From the NCBI RefSeq assembly GCF_029962835.1, contig NC_080577.1, forward strand, positions 27,510,501-27,574,500: a stretch of DNA of 64,000 bases. Direction: 5' to 3'. This document shows, in pieces, positions 13,818 through 25,031 of this stretch. The position numbers were made by a program, and so were the translations under genes. The notes beneath the pieces are model-generated. The model had not been told where the DNA came from, did no database searches, and was given only the letters and a program-made list of their open reading frames with translations. Origin of the DNA: Magnolia sinica. Lineage: Eukaryota; Streptophyta; Magnoliopsida; Magnoliales; Magnoliaceae. Each line of letters starts with the position of its first letter. Position 1 is the first letter of the stretch.

Positions 13818-13901
13818 ACTGCCTCTAACAGTACAGCTAGAGGTTTCTTCTCTAAAAATCATTGCCTCTAACAGTACAGCTAGAGGTTCTTCTCTAACTT
13901 C
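13818..13901 (+). repeat. Tandem stem-loop duplication in the PHO1 3' UTR
   Basis: A unit of about 43 bp occurs twice, starting 6 bp after the stop codon. Each copy contains CCTCTA-ACAGTACAGC-TAGAGG, a 6-bp stem with a 10-nt loop. The copies differ by an indel and a few bases. If transcribed, the 3' UTR would start with two identical hairpins. The repeat is seen directly; any role is unknown. Confidence 0.8.
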
Positions 13902-14731
13902 GGATGTAAAGACGGATGTGAGCATGAATCGTGTGTGGACTACTTCCTACTAACCGTGCAGATGGGCTGGCAATCACCGTTCATCAAGAAATCCGATTGG
14001 AATGGTATGGCAAGGTAAACGGTGCAGCAGCGAATGGCAGTCTTTCCAGACGGAACCGAATGTCATTCTTACAGTTAGGCGCTTCACATCAGAAATGAAA
14101 TCGGGTTCAATGAAAATAAATTGCTTCTATCAATCCTCCCAATATGTTCTTCAAAACATGCTTGTGTAAAATTGCAGATATAAATCTCAGCTCTTGAACT
14201 TATAACAATGGCTGCCACAGCCTATATTTGAATTGTTATCATGACTCATGAGCAGCTTGTAGAAAACGATGGTAGTTAGTACGAGCTTTCCTTACAGTGA
14301 CCTCAGTTGTAAGGCATGAAGGTCAGGATTGGTGTGTCAAGTGGGGCCCATTTCTCAACCGTTGAAATTTGGTTCTTTGAAAATCAAAATTTCCGAATTT
14401 TTCCTTTTACCATCGAAACGTTTTTGAAAAATTCAAATGGAAAAGTACGGATTTTGCTTTTGTCCCACCGATGGGAAATGAGAAAGGAAAACTTCTGATT
14501 CATGTGTGGAGGGGTAGTATTCTTATTTGGAGTATCAGTGGAACGCACGGGCTCGGATAAGGGCTAGGGCAGTATATTTGTAGTGGCGTTAGTTTGGGCA
14601 CGTACACACACGTGGCGTAGTCTAATGACAGCTTTTTTTACGTGGTTTGGTGAAATAAAAATAATTGATTTTATTTATTTTTTTATTTTTAAGTATTTCC
14701 AACATATTTGCCAACATCATCGTGAACCTGA
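13902..14731. other. Downstream flank of the PHO1-type gene, no other gene seen
   Basis: This should hold the rest of the 3' UTR and the poly(A) site; AATGAAAATAAATTG near 14109 is a possible but unproven signal. No other coding or RNA gene was recognised. Confidence 0.5.
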
Positions 14732-15888
14732 GGCCTTGTTTAGGCGGTGGGATTAGAAGGGATTAGGTGGGATGGGATTCATCTGGTTCCTCCATGTTTG
14801 GGAAGAAATGGAAAAGCTTGAAATTACATAAAGGGCTTGTTTGATTTTCATCGTTTCACCGGGAAAAGATAAATACCTTGCAAATGAGTAACTATTACCG
14901 TTTCCCCTGTTTGAATATTCACAGGATTTCACTTCTTAGAAACTGGTTCAAAAGTACTAGTGGTCATTTTAGGACCCCATCTCAATGTATTTGATATATC
15001 TGTTCTGTCCATCCATTTTATCACAACATTTTGAGATATGAATAGAAAAATGAGTTAGATCCAACACTCAAGTGGCTCATATCAAAAGAAACAATAGCCC
15101 TAATAAGTTTTTAACTGTAAGTATTTAATTCACATTTTTCTATGGCGTGGTCCACTTGAGTATTGGATATGCCTCATTTTTTTAGCTTATATCATAAATT
15201 TATCTGACATAATGGATGAACGGTGTGGATATATGATATGCATCACGGTGGGACCCACAAATGTTTTACAATATTTGTCACTTTTACCTTAAAAAAGTAG
15301 GCCATCAAATTAATTATGGGAAAGTGTGCGGCAACTACGGAGGAAAATAGTTATTACCATTTATCCGGGTATTTTTCATTTCTTTGAAAAACAAAGAGGC
15401 TCTAAATGGAATTGCACTGGGTTCGTTCCAATTTCACTCAATGTTAGCAAGTTGTGTAGGTCTCACCATAATATGTGAGCTATATCCACACCATCCACCT
15501 ATTTATCGAGATTATTTTAGAGCATGGACCAAAAAATAAGGTAAATCTAAAGCTCAAGTGGACCCCACCATAGAAAGCAACAAGGAGTGAATACTTACCG
15601 TTGAAAACTTCTTTGGGGTCACATAAGTTTTGGATCTACCTCATTTTTAGGCCCATGCCATAAAATGAGGTTACAAAACAAATGAACGGTTTAAATATAA
15701 TACATGTGTGTTATTCTCATTAATTTTAAATGATGATGGGTATATCCTTTCAATGTACTGACGTGTTATCAACCAAGCATGGCATTAATCTTATCCCATG
15801 GCAACGGGGGACAATCGCTGCCATGGGTAATAATTATATTTTTTTGAATCCCATCCTACGTAATCCCTTCTAATCCCACCGCCCGCCC
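14732..15888. mobile_element. 1.16-kb TIR element, Harbinger-like, with TGA target duplication
   Basis: The left end has GGCGGTGGGATTAGAAGGGA from about 14743 and runs on to GATGGGATTCA. The right end is its inverted match (TGAATCCCATCCTACGTAAT, then CCCTTCTAATCCCACCGCC). TIRs are about 45 bp with a few mismatches. TGA flanks both sides (14729-14731, 15889-15891). There is no transposase frame inside, so it is non-autonomous. A second element is nested at 14833-15402. Confidence 0.78.
14833..15402. mobile_element. Nested 570-bp MITE inside the 1.16-kb TIR element
   Basis: The ends GGGCTTGTTTGATTTTC and GAAAAACAAAGAGGCTC form imperfect inverted repeats flanked by TAAA on both sides (14829-14832, 15403-15406). 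Further in, TAACTATTACCGTTTCC pairs loosely with ATAGTTATTACCATTTATCC. It is non-coding. Nesting shows it inserted after the outer element. Confidence 0.55.
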
Positions 15889-17496
15889 TGAGAGAATTGC
15901 ACGGCTATAAGGTGCAGCTATAGCTGCACTTGAATGTGTGGGAATGATCATATACGTATGTTTTGTAGTTACCATATTTTAGATCTGTATGGGGTCCACT
16001 GTGATGTCTGAGTACCATCCAACCCGTCCATTAGATGCACACCCGATGTTATACGAAATGGACCAAAATTCGTCCTGATCAATAACTCAGTTGACCACAC
16101 CGAGGGTAACAATGGGGGAGATTGAGGAAGGTAATGCCCGCCATATAAACTTCTGGATGGATTATGAGGTCCATCCAACCCAGTCAGTTGGTTAGCTCAT
16201 CGGGATGAAGGGACATACCAACACCCAGTCCATTCCAAATCTCAGGAGGGGCACACCACCTGAAAATATGGGTTTCCAGCGTGATTGTACATTACCCCCT
16301 GTAGCATGTCCCACCTGAGTTTTGGATCATGATTATTTTACGAATGTACGGTGAACATGAGGAATCTCACCAAATGCATGGTTTGGATTCCCTCTACACA
16401 TAACGGGTGGGCTCCATGGAACTCGACTTACGGTAATTAGCATGCGTTTCAATGAATGTGATCTCCTTGCATGTGTTGGCCTTCAGGGAATCAAGCTTCA
16501 GTATCATTTCCTTTGATCCCGATCTTTCTTGGGAAGCTAGAATGTTTTGGTGTGGGCATGATTTGGGACCGTTCGTCCAGTGGGCCTCTCCGTGGATCAG
16601 CTGTTTCAAAGAGAAATGACTGGGTGATCCTAATTATCTGTTTGCTAGCCCAGAAGCAGACGTTCTCGAATCTGATGGTCAGGATTGTTGCATTAGAGTG
16701 AGTTTTTGCTCATGGTTAATTAACGGTGATTCTCACAGGATGAGCGGTTTGGATCATGCCACCCATCACATTATCCAGTCAATGGGGATCTTATAAGTGA
16801 ATTTTGCTAACAGTCTCATGCTATCATCATTCATGAATGAGGCCGGATCCACTGCAAAGCTTTCTAGTTAAGTACCTGCAAGGTGCTGTACGGGGCTACT
16901 ATGATATGCGTATGACATCTGATCCATCCACCATGTGCTCCAGTGCGCTCAGAAATGAGGCTGATCTAATGCTCAGGTGGGGTAAAACATGTAAAATCAT
17001 TCCTAAAACCTTTAAAACATGTGGTGTCGCCCATCTGAATTTCGGAATTAGCTGATTTTTGCAGTGTCCACTCGTTGTGGCAGGGCACATCTTCTGAATG
17101 GATTAGATGGAATGTAGAAAATATGGAGGGATCCACACAGTCTGGAAGGCCTCTGTACTTTGGTGTTCCCATCCCTACTGTTCTGTGTGGTTCCCCACCT
17201 GATTTTTTTTATCAGCCTCATGTTTATGTGTCAAGGACAACACAGGGCACACATGATGAACGAATGTCATGCACACATCACAGTCAACCTTATATCATGT
17301 GCTATTGTTAGAGATGTGCAGCTACCTAACAATTTTAAACATGTTTTTGCTGGCGAGTCTCATTTCTCACAGCTGCATGCAGCACAATCAAATCTAGCAC
17401 AATCAAATCCTACCACATCGGGTTGGTCACCACACAATCTGTGTACACACCTCTCAACTTTTTCATGGAAGTGGATTCACCATTGTTGGAGTCCAC
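15889..17496. other. Intergenic DNA, no gene seen; one perfect palindrome
   Basis: No gene was recognised on either strand; the open frames are short and unlike known families. It holds an 18-bp perfect palindrome, GTGCAGCTATAGCTGCAC (15912-15929), just outside the TIR element. The sequence has many GTGGGCC/CATGTGGTG-type words shared with other intergenic parts of the window. Confidence 0.6.
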
Positions 17497-18194
17497 TAAG
17501 GGCGTGTTTGGACGGGCACGCTGCGTTGGAGTAGCCTGTATTAGGCTGGATAGGGTACTCCAATCCTACGTCGTCAGAGCAGCCGCCTGTTTGGACAGGC
17601 GGTGGATTCGAGCTTGGAGAGAAAATCTGCTGGATTGGGGCGGATTTCGTCGCTGGATTCGAAGGGTTATCGCCCGTACGGCGCAATCCCGCGGGATTCG
17701 ACGCTGGATTTCTCTATTTTCATGTGGCTTGCCTTCCTCCTTCCCGATGTCAATCCTTTCCGTTGAAATCTCATCTTTGGGGTTTCATGGGCTGGGATTT
17801 GGCGGGAGGGTCAGGAAGAGATTGTGGCGGGAGATGATGAGGTATGGCGTGAAAATGGGGTTATAATAAGCCGTTTTAGGTCGCGATGGCCGTCACCAGT
17901 CGAGCCGGTGTTGCCATCGCGAACTGACGGTCTTCTCCGGCGTAGGTAGGTCCTCTTCCTCGCCCAAATGCTATGAGTAAACCCCCATTTGAATTGCATG
18001 TTGGATCTTGGCCTGATCTGTGTTGCGGCTGAGATGTGGGATGAGGTGGTTTTTCATGCTTGTCTTGTATGAGGCTTCGTCACAGGCGATACAGGCCCTC
18101 CAATATGGAGTCGGCCTTTGTCCTCCGCTCCGACAGCATTGTTTCACATACCGATTTATACGGGGTTGGATTTTTATCTTCTGTTTTCAAACGT

Positions 18195-18332
18195 GGTTCC
18201 TGTCATGCTTTTCCTGTTATTTTTTTGAATTGAGTCTATGGTATCTTCTACTTTCATAATGAGCTGGTGATCTGGGATCTATGAGATGGTTTTCTGGTAT
18301 CTGTCTCCTTGAGTTTACCAGGATTATCTCAG
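18195..18332 (+). repeat. Direct repeat of about 140 bp, copy A (copy B at 20510-20646)
   Basis: Starting TTCCTGTCATGCTTTTCCTG and running to CTTGAGTTTACCAGGATTAT, this block recurs at 20510-20646 with small differences. The second half, from GGGATCTATGAGATGG onward, is identical. Both copies lie inside the Harbinger leader, about 2.3 kb apart. Confidence 0.85.
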
Positions 18333-18784
18333 ATTGTTTGCTGTGTTGGTAGATCAACCGCGTGATTTCTCAGTCGTTGCTATATATGAGATGGATTCTC
18401 CGTTGCAGGATTTTACACTTGCACATTATATATCTGCTATTTATAATCATGTTCTGCAGATGATTTTTTCCCATATAAAGTACATTTATATATGAATTAT
18501 TGATATCTGTTTGATAAGGCAGTTATGAATTTTTATGGCTTCCTTTCTCGGCCAAACAAATGGCTGGAAATCATGATCTGTGGAATTTCTGGGATCACCT
18601 TCAGTGTTACAAGGAAATTATTCTGTGAACCCTCTTCTAGTGATGTCTGTTTGGGTTGCATACAGTGTATATTTTTAGACTCTTTGATAAGTCAATTGTG
18701 ACTATAGTTGAAGCCTCCTCATTTATGTAATTTTCATATCTGGATAGCTAACTCCTTGCAAAATGCGCAATTTTTAGCCATTTT

Positions 18785-20251
18785 TCGATCTTCTGTATCT
18801 GCCATGAAAAATATATATTAGAAGTGTTGACTGTTGGTTTTTATTATTTCCTTTCAATCTTTTCCTTCTCTTCTTTTTACTTAAGTACATATTTATTTTC
18901 TTTTTCTAAGTACTGAATTTCCTGATATATACCAGATAGATTTCTGCTACATGTCACATGGAAGTCCCAGGATTACATCAGATGGTTTGTTCTGTTCGTA
19001 TATCAATTGCATGATTTACGAGTTGTTGCTATATCTCATCTGGATTTGCTGTTGCTGGATTTTTAACTTGGACATCATAATCCTGTTTTGAATAATCAAG
19101 TTCTTCTTTCCAATTATACATGTATGATAGTCTCATCAGTGTATAAATGAGTCATATGGATTTTCATGGCTTGTTCAGGGAATGGACTGTATGCCTTGTG
19201 ATCCAGTGGATTGATTTGTTGTGGCTCTTAGAACATGGATTAAATGACAGTTCTATCAATGTATACATGCAAGCTGTTTAATTTGACATTATTCATCTGT
19301 TAATGCACTGTTCTCCTTGGATTCTAGTGATGAATTTTTCAAGCTTTAAAAATACATATAGACATGATACTTCTATCAATGTATACATGTATACAGATTA
19401 ATTGTTCTTTATATTTCTCTTCTAAAACCAATGTTGTATTTGGTATTCCTCATGTAGCATTACTGAAATGAGTTGGTTTTAGCTATAATGATTGTGAAAT
19501 ATACATTTTCGATCTTTTGTCTCTGCCATGAAAAATATATGTTAGAAGTCCTTATGTTGGTGTTAGTGTTGACTGTTGGTTTTTGTCATTTCCTTTCATT
19601 CTTTTCCTTCCCTTCTTTTGGATTGAGTCTATATGTATCTTCTTCTTCTATGTACTAAATTTCCTGATATATACCAGATAGATTCTGCTACATGTAACAT
19701 GGAATTCCCAGGATTACATCAGATGGTGTGTTCTGTTCGTATATCAATTGCACGATTTAAGATTTGTTGCTATATCTCATCTGGATTTCCTATTGCAGGA
19801 TTTTTCACTTGGACATCATATTCCTGTTTTGATTAATTAGGTTCTTCTTTCCAATTGCACATGTATGATAGTCTCATCAGTGTATAGATGAGTCATATGG
19901 ATTTTGACGGCTTGTTCAGGGAATGGACTGTATGCCTTGTGATCCAGTTGCATGATTTTTTGTGGCTCCTTGTACATGGTATAAATGACAGTTCTATCAA
20001 TGTATACATGCATGCTGTTTATTTAGACACTATTCATCTGATTATGCACTGTTCTCCTTGGATTCCAGTGATGAATTTTTTTGTCTTTTAAAATACATGT
20101 ATACATGATACTTCTATCAATGTATACATGTATACAAATTAACAGTTCTTTATATTTCTCTTCTAAAACCAGTGTTGTATTTGGTATTCCTCATGTAACA
20201 TTACTGAAATGAGATGTTTATGGCGATAACGATTGTGAAATATACATTTTC
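18785..20251 (+). repeat. Tandem duplication of about 740 bp in the Harbinger leader
   Basis: Copy 1 (about 18785-19508) and copy 2 (about 19509-20251) share long colinear stretches: TCGATCTTNTGTNTCTGCCA, ACCAGATAGATT, GGATTACATCAGATGG, GGGAATGGACTGTATGCC and CTTCTATCAATGTATACATG. The offset grows from 724 to about 742 bp through indels. Divergence is several percent, so the duplication is not very recent. Confidence 0.88.
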
Positions 20252-21371
20252 TATGCACCATGGATAATGACCAAAATGTAGGCAATTGATTGAGTGTTTA
20301 AGATAATCTAATCGATGGAATTTCATGCCATATTGAACAAAAAATAGAAACAAGCTGCAATATGGCATGCCAGTTTTAATGGATAAGGCCCTGTTTGGCT
20401 TCTACTTAAAAATGAGTCCATCTCATTTTATATATCAGTGTATTTGGTCGCACCTATCTTCATGAAAAATTTCATCAAACTATGGGATTTTCGTCGCCGG
20501 GTTAACGGTGTTTCCTGTCATGCTGTTCCTGTTCTTTTTTTTAAGATTCAGTCTATGGTGTCTTCTGCTTTTTTAATGATATGGTGTCCTGGGATCTATG
20601 AGATGGTTTTCTGGTATCTGTCTCCTTGAGTTTACCAGGATTATGGGCTGAACCCGACCCATTGCCACCCCTATATGTTTGTGTTTCGTTGATGGATGCA
20701 GGCTTTTAACTATCTTTTGAATGCTCGTTTCACATTGATTACAGGCTTCTTTGTTCAAGCTTTTCAATTTTGAATTATGCATGATTTCATGTGTAGTTTG
20801 CATGGTGATATTCCATATCTCCCCCTTAAAATATCCTTTCAATGTATGTATTTGTATGTATTCATTGTGGACTTCGGGGATGATTTGAGCTTTTAAGAAG
20901 CACCATGTTTGTTTTTTAATTTTACTCTTCAAAAAAAAAGTTGAATTTTTTTTTTAATTCAACTTAATTTTTTTTTTTGCTTGAATTGAGGTTCTCTTGG
21001 ATGCATTCATAGGTTTTTGTTTTTGTTTTTTTGTTTTTTTTTCAAGTAAACTTCAGAATATTTTGGGCTTTCAAGACTGTGCATGTGGTTCGGTTGACCT
21101 GGCATCCCTTCACAATTATTTTTATTTTCTGTTTGGATCTATTTTTTAGTTCCTTTTCTCCATTCTTATTGGATGTAAGTGTTTTCATATGCATATACAT
21201 TTGTGTTTTTTGATATTGTTGGGACGATTTGTCTTTCTTAAGTTGTTCTTTGGTTTGGCATTCCCACATGCTTGATGATTGAAGCATTTCAGATACTTCA
21301 TGAGTGAATTTTTATAGTCTTTTTAAAATTATTATTTGATATATTTATTTAGATTCTTAAATTTTTAGGGC

Positions 21372-21640
21372 TTTTTTTTTTTTTCTTCGAAAAGTAACAC
21401 TACCAGGGATTGAAACCTGGATTACTCACACACACTACATTGTCGCCACCAAGCTCATGTACCGAGCGGGAGACCTTAATTTTTATGGCATCCCATATGT
21501 TTCTTGAGAAATTCTTGTTATTGAGACTAACTATGGTGGGTGCTGAGTCTACTAGATTTGAGAGACCAATATCTCTACATCCATGAATATTGTGTTTCCC
21601 TTCTGCGTAGATTTTCATGATTTTAACCATCCACATGTTG
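21372..21640 (-). mobile_element. Possible SINE/LINE 3' end with poly(A), minus strand
   Basis: Read on the minus strand, the segment contains GGTTTCAATCCCTGG, like a tRNA-derived B box, and ends in an A-run (T-run at 21371-21383 on +). This is the layout of a SINE or LINE tail. No target duplication or clear A box was found, so the call is weak. Confidence 0.25.
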
Positions 21641-23413
21641 ATTTCACTTGGGAGAATAAAAGGGCAAAAAAAAAAATCTAAAATGATTGTTTTGTTCTTT
21701 TGATAATATTTTGCCCACAGATTGCTTTTTCTGCGAAAGAGGTTGATTTTTCAGAAGATAGTTAAATAACACTATTTTGATTACAGATGTTAATCTCCTC
21801 CGATTTCACTTAATTTCAATCTTTAATCACACATTTTTCCTTGGGGAGAAGATCACAAGAGCTATCATTGTAACTGGATTCATTTTGACTGAATTGAGGT
21901 TAGAACTAAGATCATGGCGTGTTTGGATGAGGCCCTGCCTAAAATGTGAATTGAAGGATCTCATCATGGCCGGTTATTTTGGAATTTGGGTATTCTTCAT
22001 TGCATGACAAAGTGCAAGGCAATCCTCCTTCCCAGGGCTTACTTGCAGAATCCAAAATGCCACCACTTGTTTGGGTCTCATTCCAAACATCATTTTGTTT
22101 TGGGTATTGCCAAACAGGGCCTTTGACACTTGCATTTGAAAATGTAATGTCCAAACATCACTCTCCCAACTGAAAGACTCTCAATTCATTGATATTTGAA
22201 AATGCTCCAATCTCCATCTATTAATGGCCTTGCAGAAAATCCTATGTAATTTGAATCAGAAAATCCAACTAAAACAGTTGGTCTGCTGCTTCACCTTGGA
22301 TTTCAAACTAATGAATCCTTTATGCATCTTAGGGACTATTTGGGAGTGAGGATTCTGAACCTCATGGATTTGAAACCCCTTCGATTTGAAATCCACCTAT
22401 TGTGTTTGGCACCCAGGATTCAGAATCCTGTAATCCAAAAGTAGCTATGCATGGTATATTTACAAGGGGTTTGAATGTAATTGCTAAATCAACTTTAATA
22501 TCTCCAATTAGTGTACTGATGCAATGTTTGACACAATGGTACTTATAAGCCCGTCGAATTATATACTTTGCTCAAAAATGATGAAATTTCAAATCCCATA
22601 ACTATCTTTTGATTTTCATTAGTGGATTATCTTATGAATTTCGTTAATTGCAGTATGGTTGCTTTTCCTTGAAGTTTAGCTGGTATGGTTTCTCTAATCT
22701 CACTTCTATCTGTTATAGCCTGATTTGTTACCTTAAACGCAATGATCTAGTAGTTAATATTGCACACTCCATTCATATGGGAGAAGCCAATGACCTACAT
22801 GCGAACAATGTATTTGTTGTATATGCAATGGTGTCTGACGGGACTTCCTTATTATAGTCATGTGATGTCTTAACTGAAGGAATATTTCCATTACATGTTG
22901 TTCCATTTTTCAGGAAACAGTGTTGAGCACCCCGTTCTTATTCATTACAGGGACGTTTAGGAGGTACGGTTCTACACTTCTATTCATATCGGAAAACTGA
23001 CATTTGCAATTTTCACTGCATATTATATCATTTTAATTAAACTCTCTGCCTCCTATTCAGCTGGTTTTTCAGAATTCTGTCGTATAATCTTATTTATTTT
23101 AACCCTCGAACCAGATTCTAGACATGGGTCAGGATTTTCAATTGGAATCCATCTCTTCAGAATTTGTCAAAAAATAATGGGTTGGGAAATGTGAGCTTCT
23201 TAACATGTAATCATATGTAAACTTATTCCACCATATAAATTATTCAACCTTTTCTCGAAGAGTAGATGGAACGACTTCAGATGTTCCAAATACATTCCGA
23301 TGCAAGATTGCTTGACTTATAACTACCCATTATTCCCCATAACATGGGAGAAATTCTACCCATTATTGTCAATCTGAGTATACGAACCCGATGGTGTTGG
23401 TTATCAGTTGGCG

Positions 23414-24803
23414 ATGGAGAGTGAAGAATCGGGAGAAGATACAGATAGTGTCATGGTTGCAAGGGCGATGATGGCTTGTGTGGCGGCTGTCGGAGAATAT
23501 TGTCGTGAATACATATTCAAACAGCCCTCTCGTCATGGAGAGGATGAGCGCGCCAGGTTCATCAACTCTATCATTAGGGCCAGTGACCGGGATTGTGTCA
23601 CACAACTTAGGATGAATCGAGCGACGTTCTTCGATCTATGTACCCAGCTACGCGAGAAGGCCGTGTTGTGTGATACTCGGCGTGTGAGTCTTGAAGAACA
23701 GTTAGTAATGTTCCTACATACATTGGGGCACAATGTTCGCAATCGCGTAATTGGTCATAGATTCATTCGATCGGGTGAAACTGTGAGTCGCCACTTTCAT
23801 AGTGTATTGGATGCAATTGTGTCGCTGTACCCAATTTTCGTAAAACAGGCTGGACCAGCGACTCCATCTGAGATTCAGACAAACACAAATTGGGCTGCTT
23901 ACTTTCAGGTATTAATTATGGAGGGTCATATTTCCATAAACGTATTTTATACTACCCTTCATTCACACATTTATCCAATGTATTTAGGATTGCATTGGGG
24001 CAATTGATGGTACACACATTCCTGCTCATGTGCCTGCCGGTGACCATGCGAGCTTCCGCAATCGGAAGGGGGTCCTCTCCCAAAACGTACTGGCGGCGTG
24101 TTCATTTGATATGAACTTCATTTACATATTGGCTGGTTGGGAGGGTTCTGCTTCGGATGCGAGGGTCTTACACAATGCTCTGAGTCGATCAGATGATCCC
24201 TTGCTTGTCCCACATGGTATTTGGTTATCTTTTAAGAGATTGCCAGTCTATTTCATCACGTTGACTTATATTATTGTAAACTCAATGGGACTTTGATTCA
24301 AATGTGTAGGAAAATATTACGTTGTCGATGCCGGTTATGCACATTCACCCGGTTTTATGGCTCCATACCGGGGCGTTCGATATCACTTACAGGAGTATCG
24401 AACCGGGAGAGCACCTGCCAACATGAAGGAGCTGTTTAATTATCGGCATGCACAGTTGCGCAATGCAATTGAGCGTTGTTTTGGTGTTATGAAAGGCAGA
24501 TTCCCCATCCTGAAGACCGCCATGCAGTATGAATTCCCCACACAGATTCAAATTGTGATAGCCTGCTGCGTCTTACACAATTTCATACGTACTAGACCAG
24601 AATCTCAAGAAGAGATGGCCTACGCTGGAGTATCTGCCACTGATGGGGAGAGTAACCCAACGCCTCACGAGGTTTCAACGAACGACGAGCGACAATGGTT
24701 ACTGCGCGCATCTCAGCGTGAAAAAGATGATTGGAATTGTGTGCGCGATGCTATAGCAAACAAATTGTGGGAAGATGCGCAACAAAATAGTAGGACTAGA
24801 TAA
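23414..24803 (+). CDS. PIF/Harbinger DDE transposase, three exons
   Basis: This enzyme cuts and rejoins transposon ends, working with the element's Myb/SANT-like protein. Exons 23414-23908, 23988-24216 and 24310-24803 join in phase to 405 residues, a normal length for the family. The N-terminal part has the helical region typical of plant PIF proteins (around residues 55-140: NRATFFDLCTQL, HTLGHNVRNRVIGHRF, SGETVSRHFHSVL). The DDE_Tnp_4 core follows with a complete triad: D172 (GAIDGTHIPAH), D222 (GWEGSASDARVL) and E296 (NAIERCFGVMKGRF). CCVLHNFIR follows, as is typical. Introns are GT-AG (79 and 93 bp). The start is the ATG at 23414; a TTG two codons upstream is not needed. No stop or frameshift is seen, so it looks potentially active. 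Confidence 0.95.
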
Positions 24804-25031
24804 TTTATCGCTATTTGTTACAAATTCTATGACTTGATGTTATTTGCTTTCTAAATCATGTTACGTACCTATCAAAGGAATTGCAATCTTCCAATCTCTA
24901 AGATGGTAGAGTCATCATATGGAGATAACAGATGATGTTTTTGATAATCGATCTTTTAAAACATGGATCATATTCTTATGATTATGGTTGACTTTATGCA
25001 AATCATCATATGTACTTGATATGCAGGTGGT

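Larger units (their letters stand above)
17500..23413 (+). other. Non-coding leader of the Harbinger element
   Basis: No convincing coding sequence is present. The first 220 bp hold subterminal repeats with GGATTCG/CTGGATT words (for example GGGATTCGACGCTGGATTTC). The rest is AT-rich and contains large direct duplications (annotated separately). The stretch before 23414 may hold the transposase promoter and 5' UTR, but no clear TATA element was picked out. Confidence 0.6.

Noticed and set aside
20387-22125. GGCCCTGTTTGGC at 20387 and its inverted match at about 22112 as a nested TIR element
   Set aside because: Only 13 bp pair, the flanks (TAA versus TTT) do not form a target duplication, and the word is common in TIR elements generally.
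23408-23413. TTG at 23408 as the transposase start
   Set aside because: A normal ATG lies two codons downstream, and plant genes rarely start at TTG.
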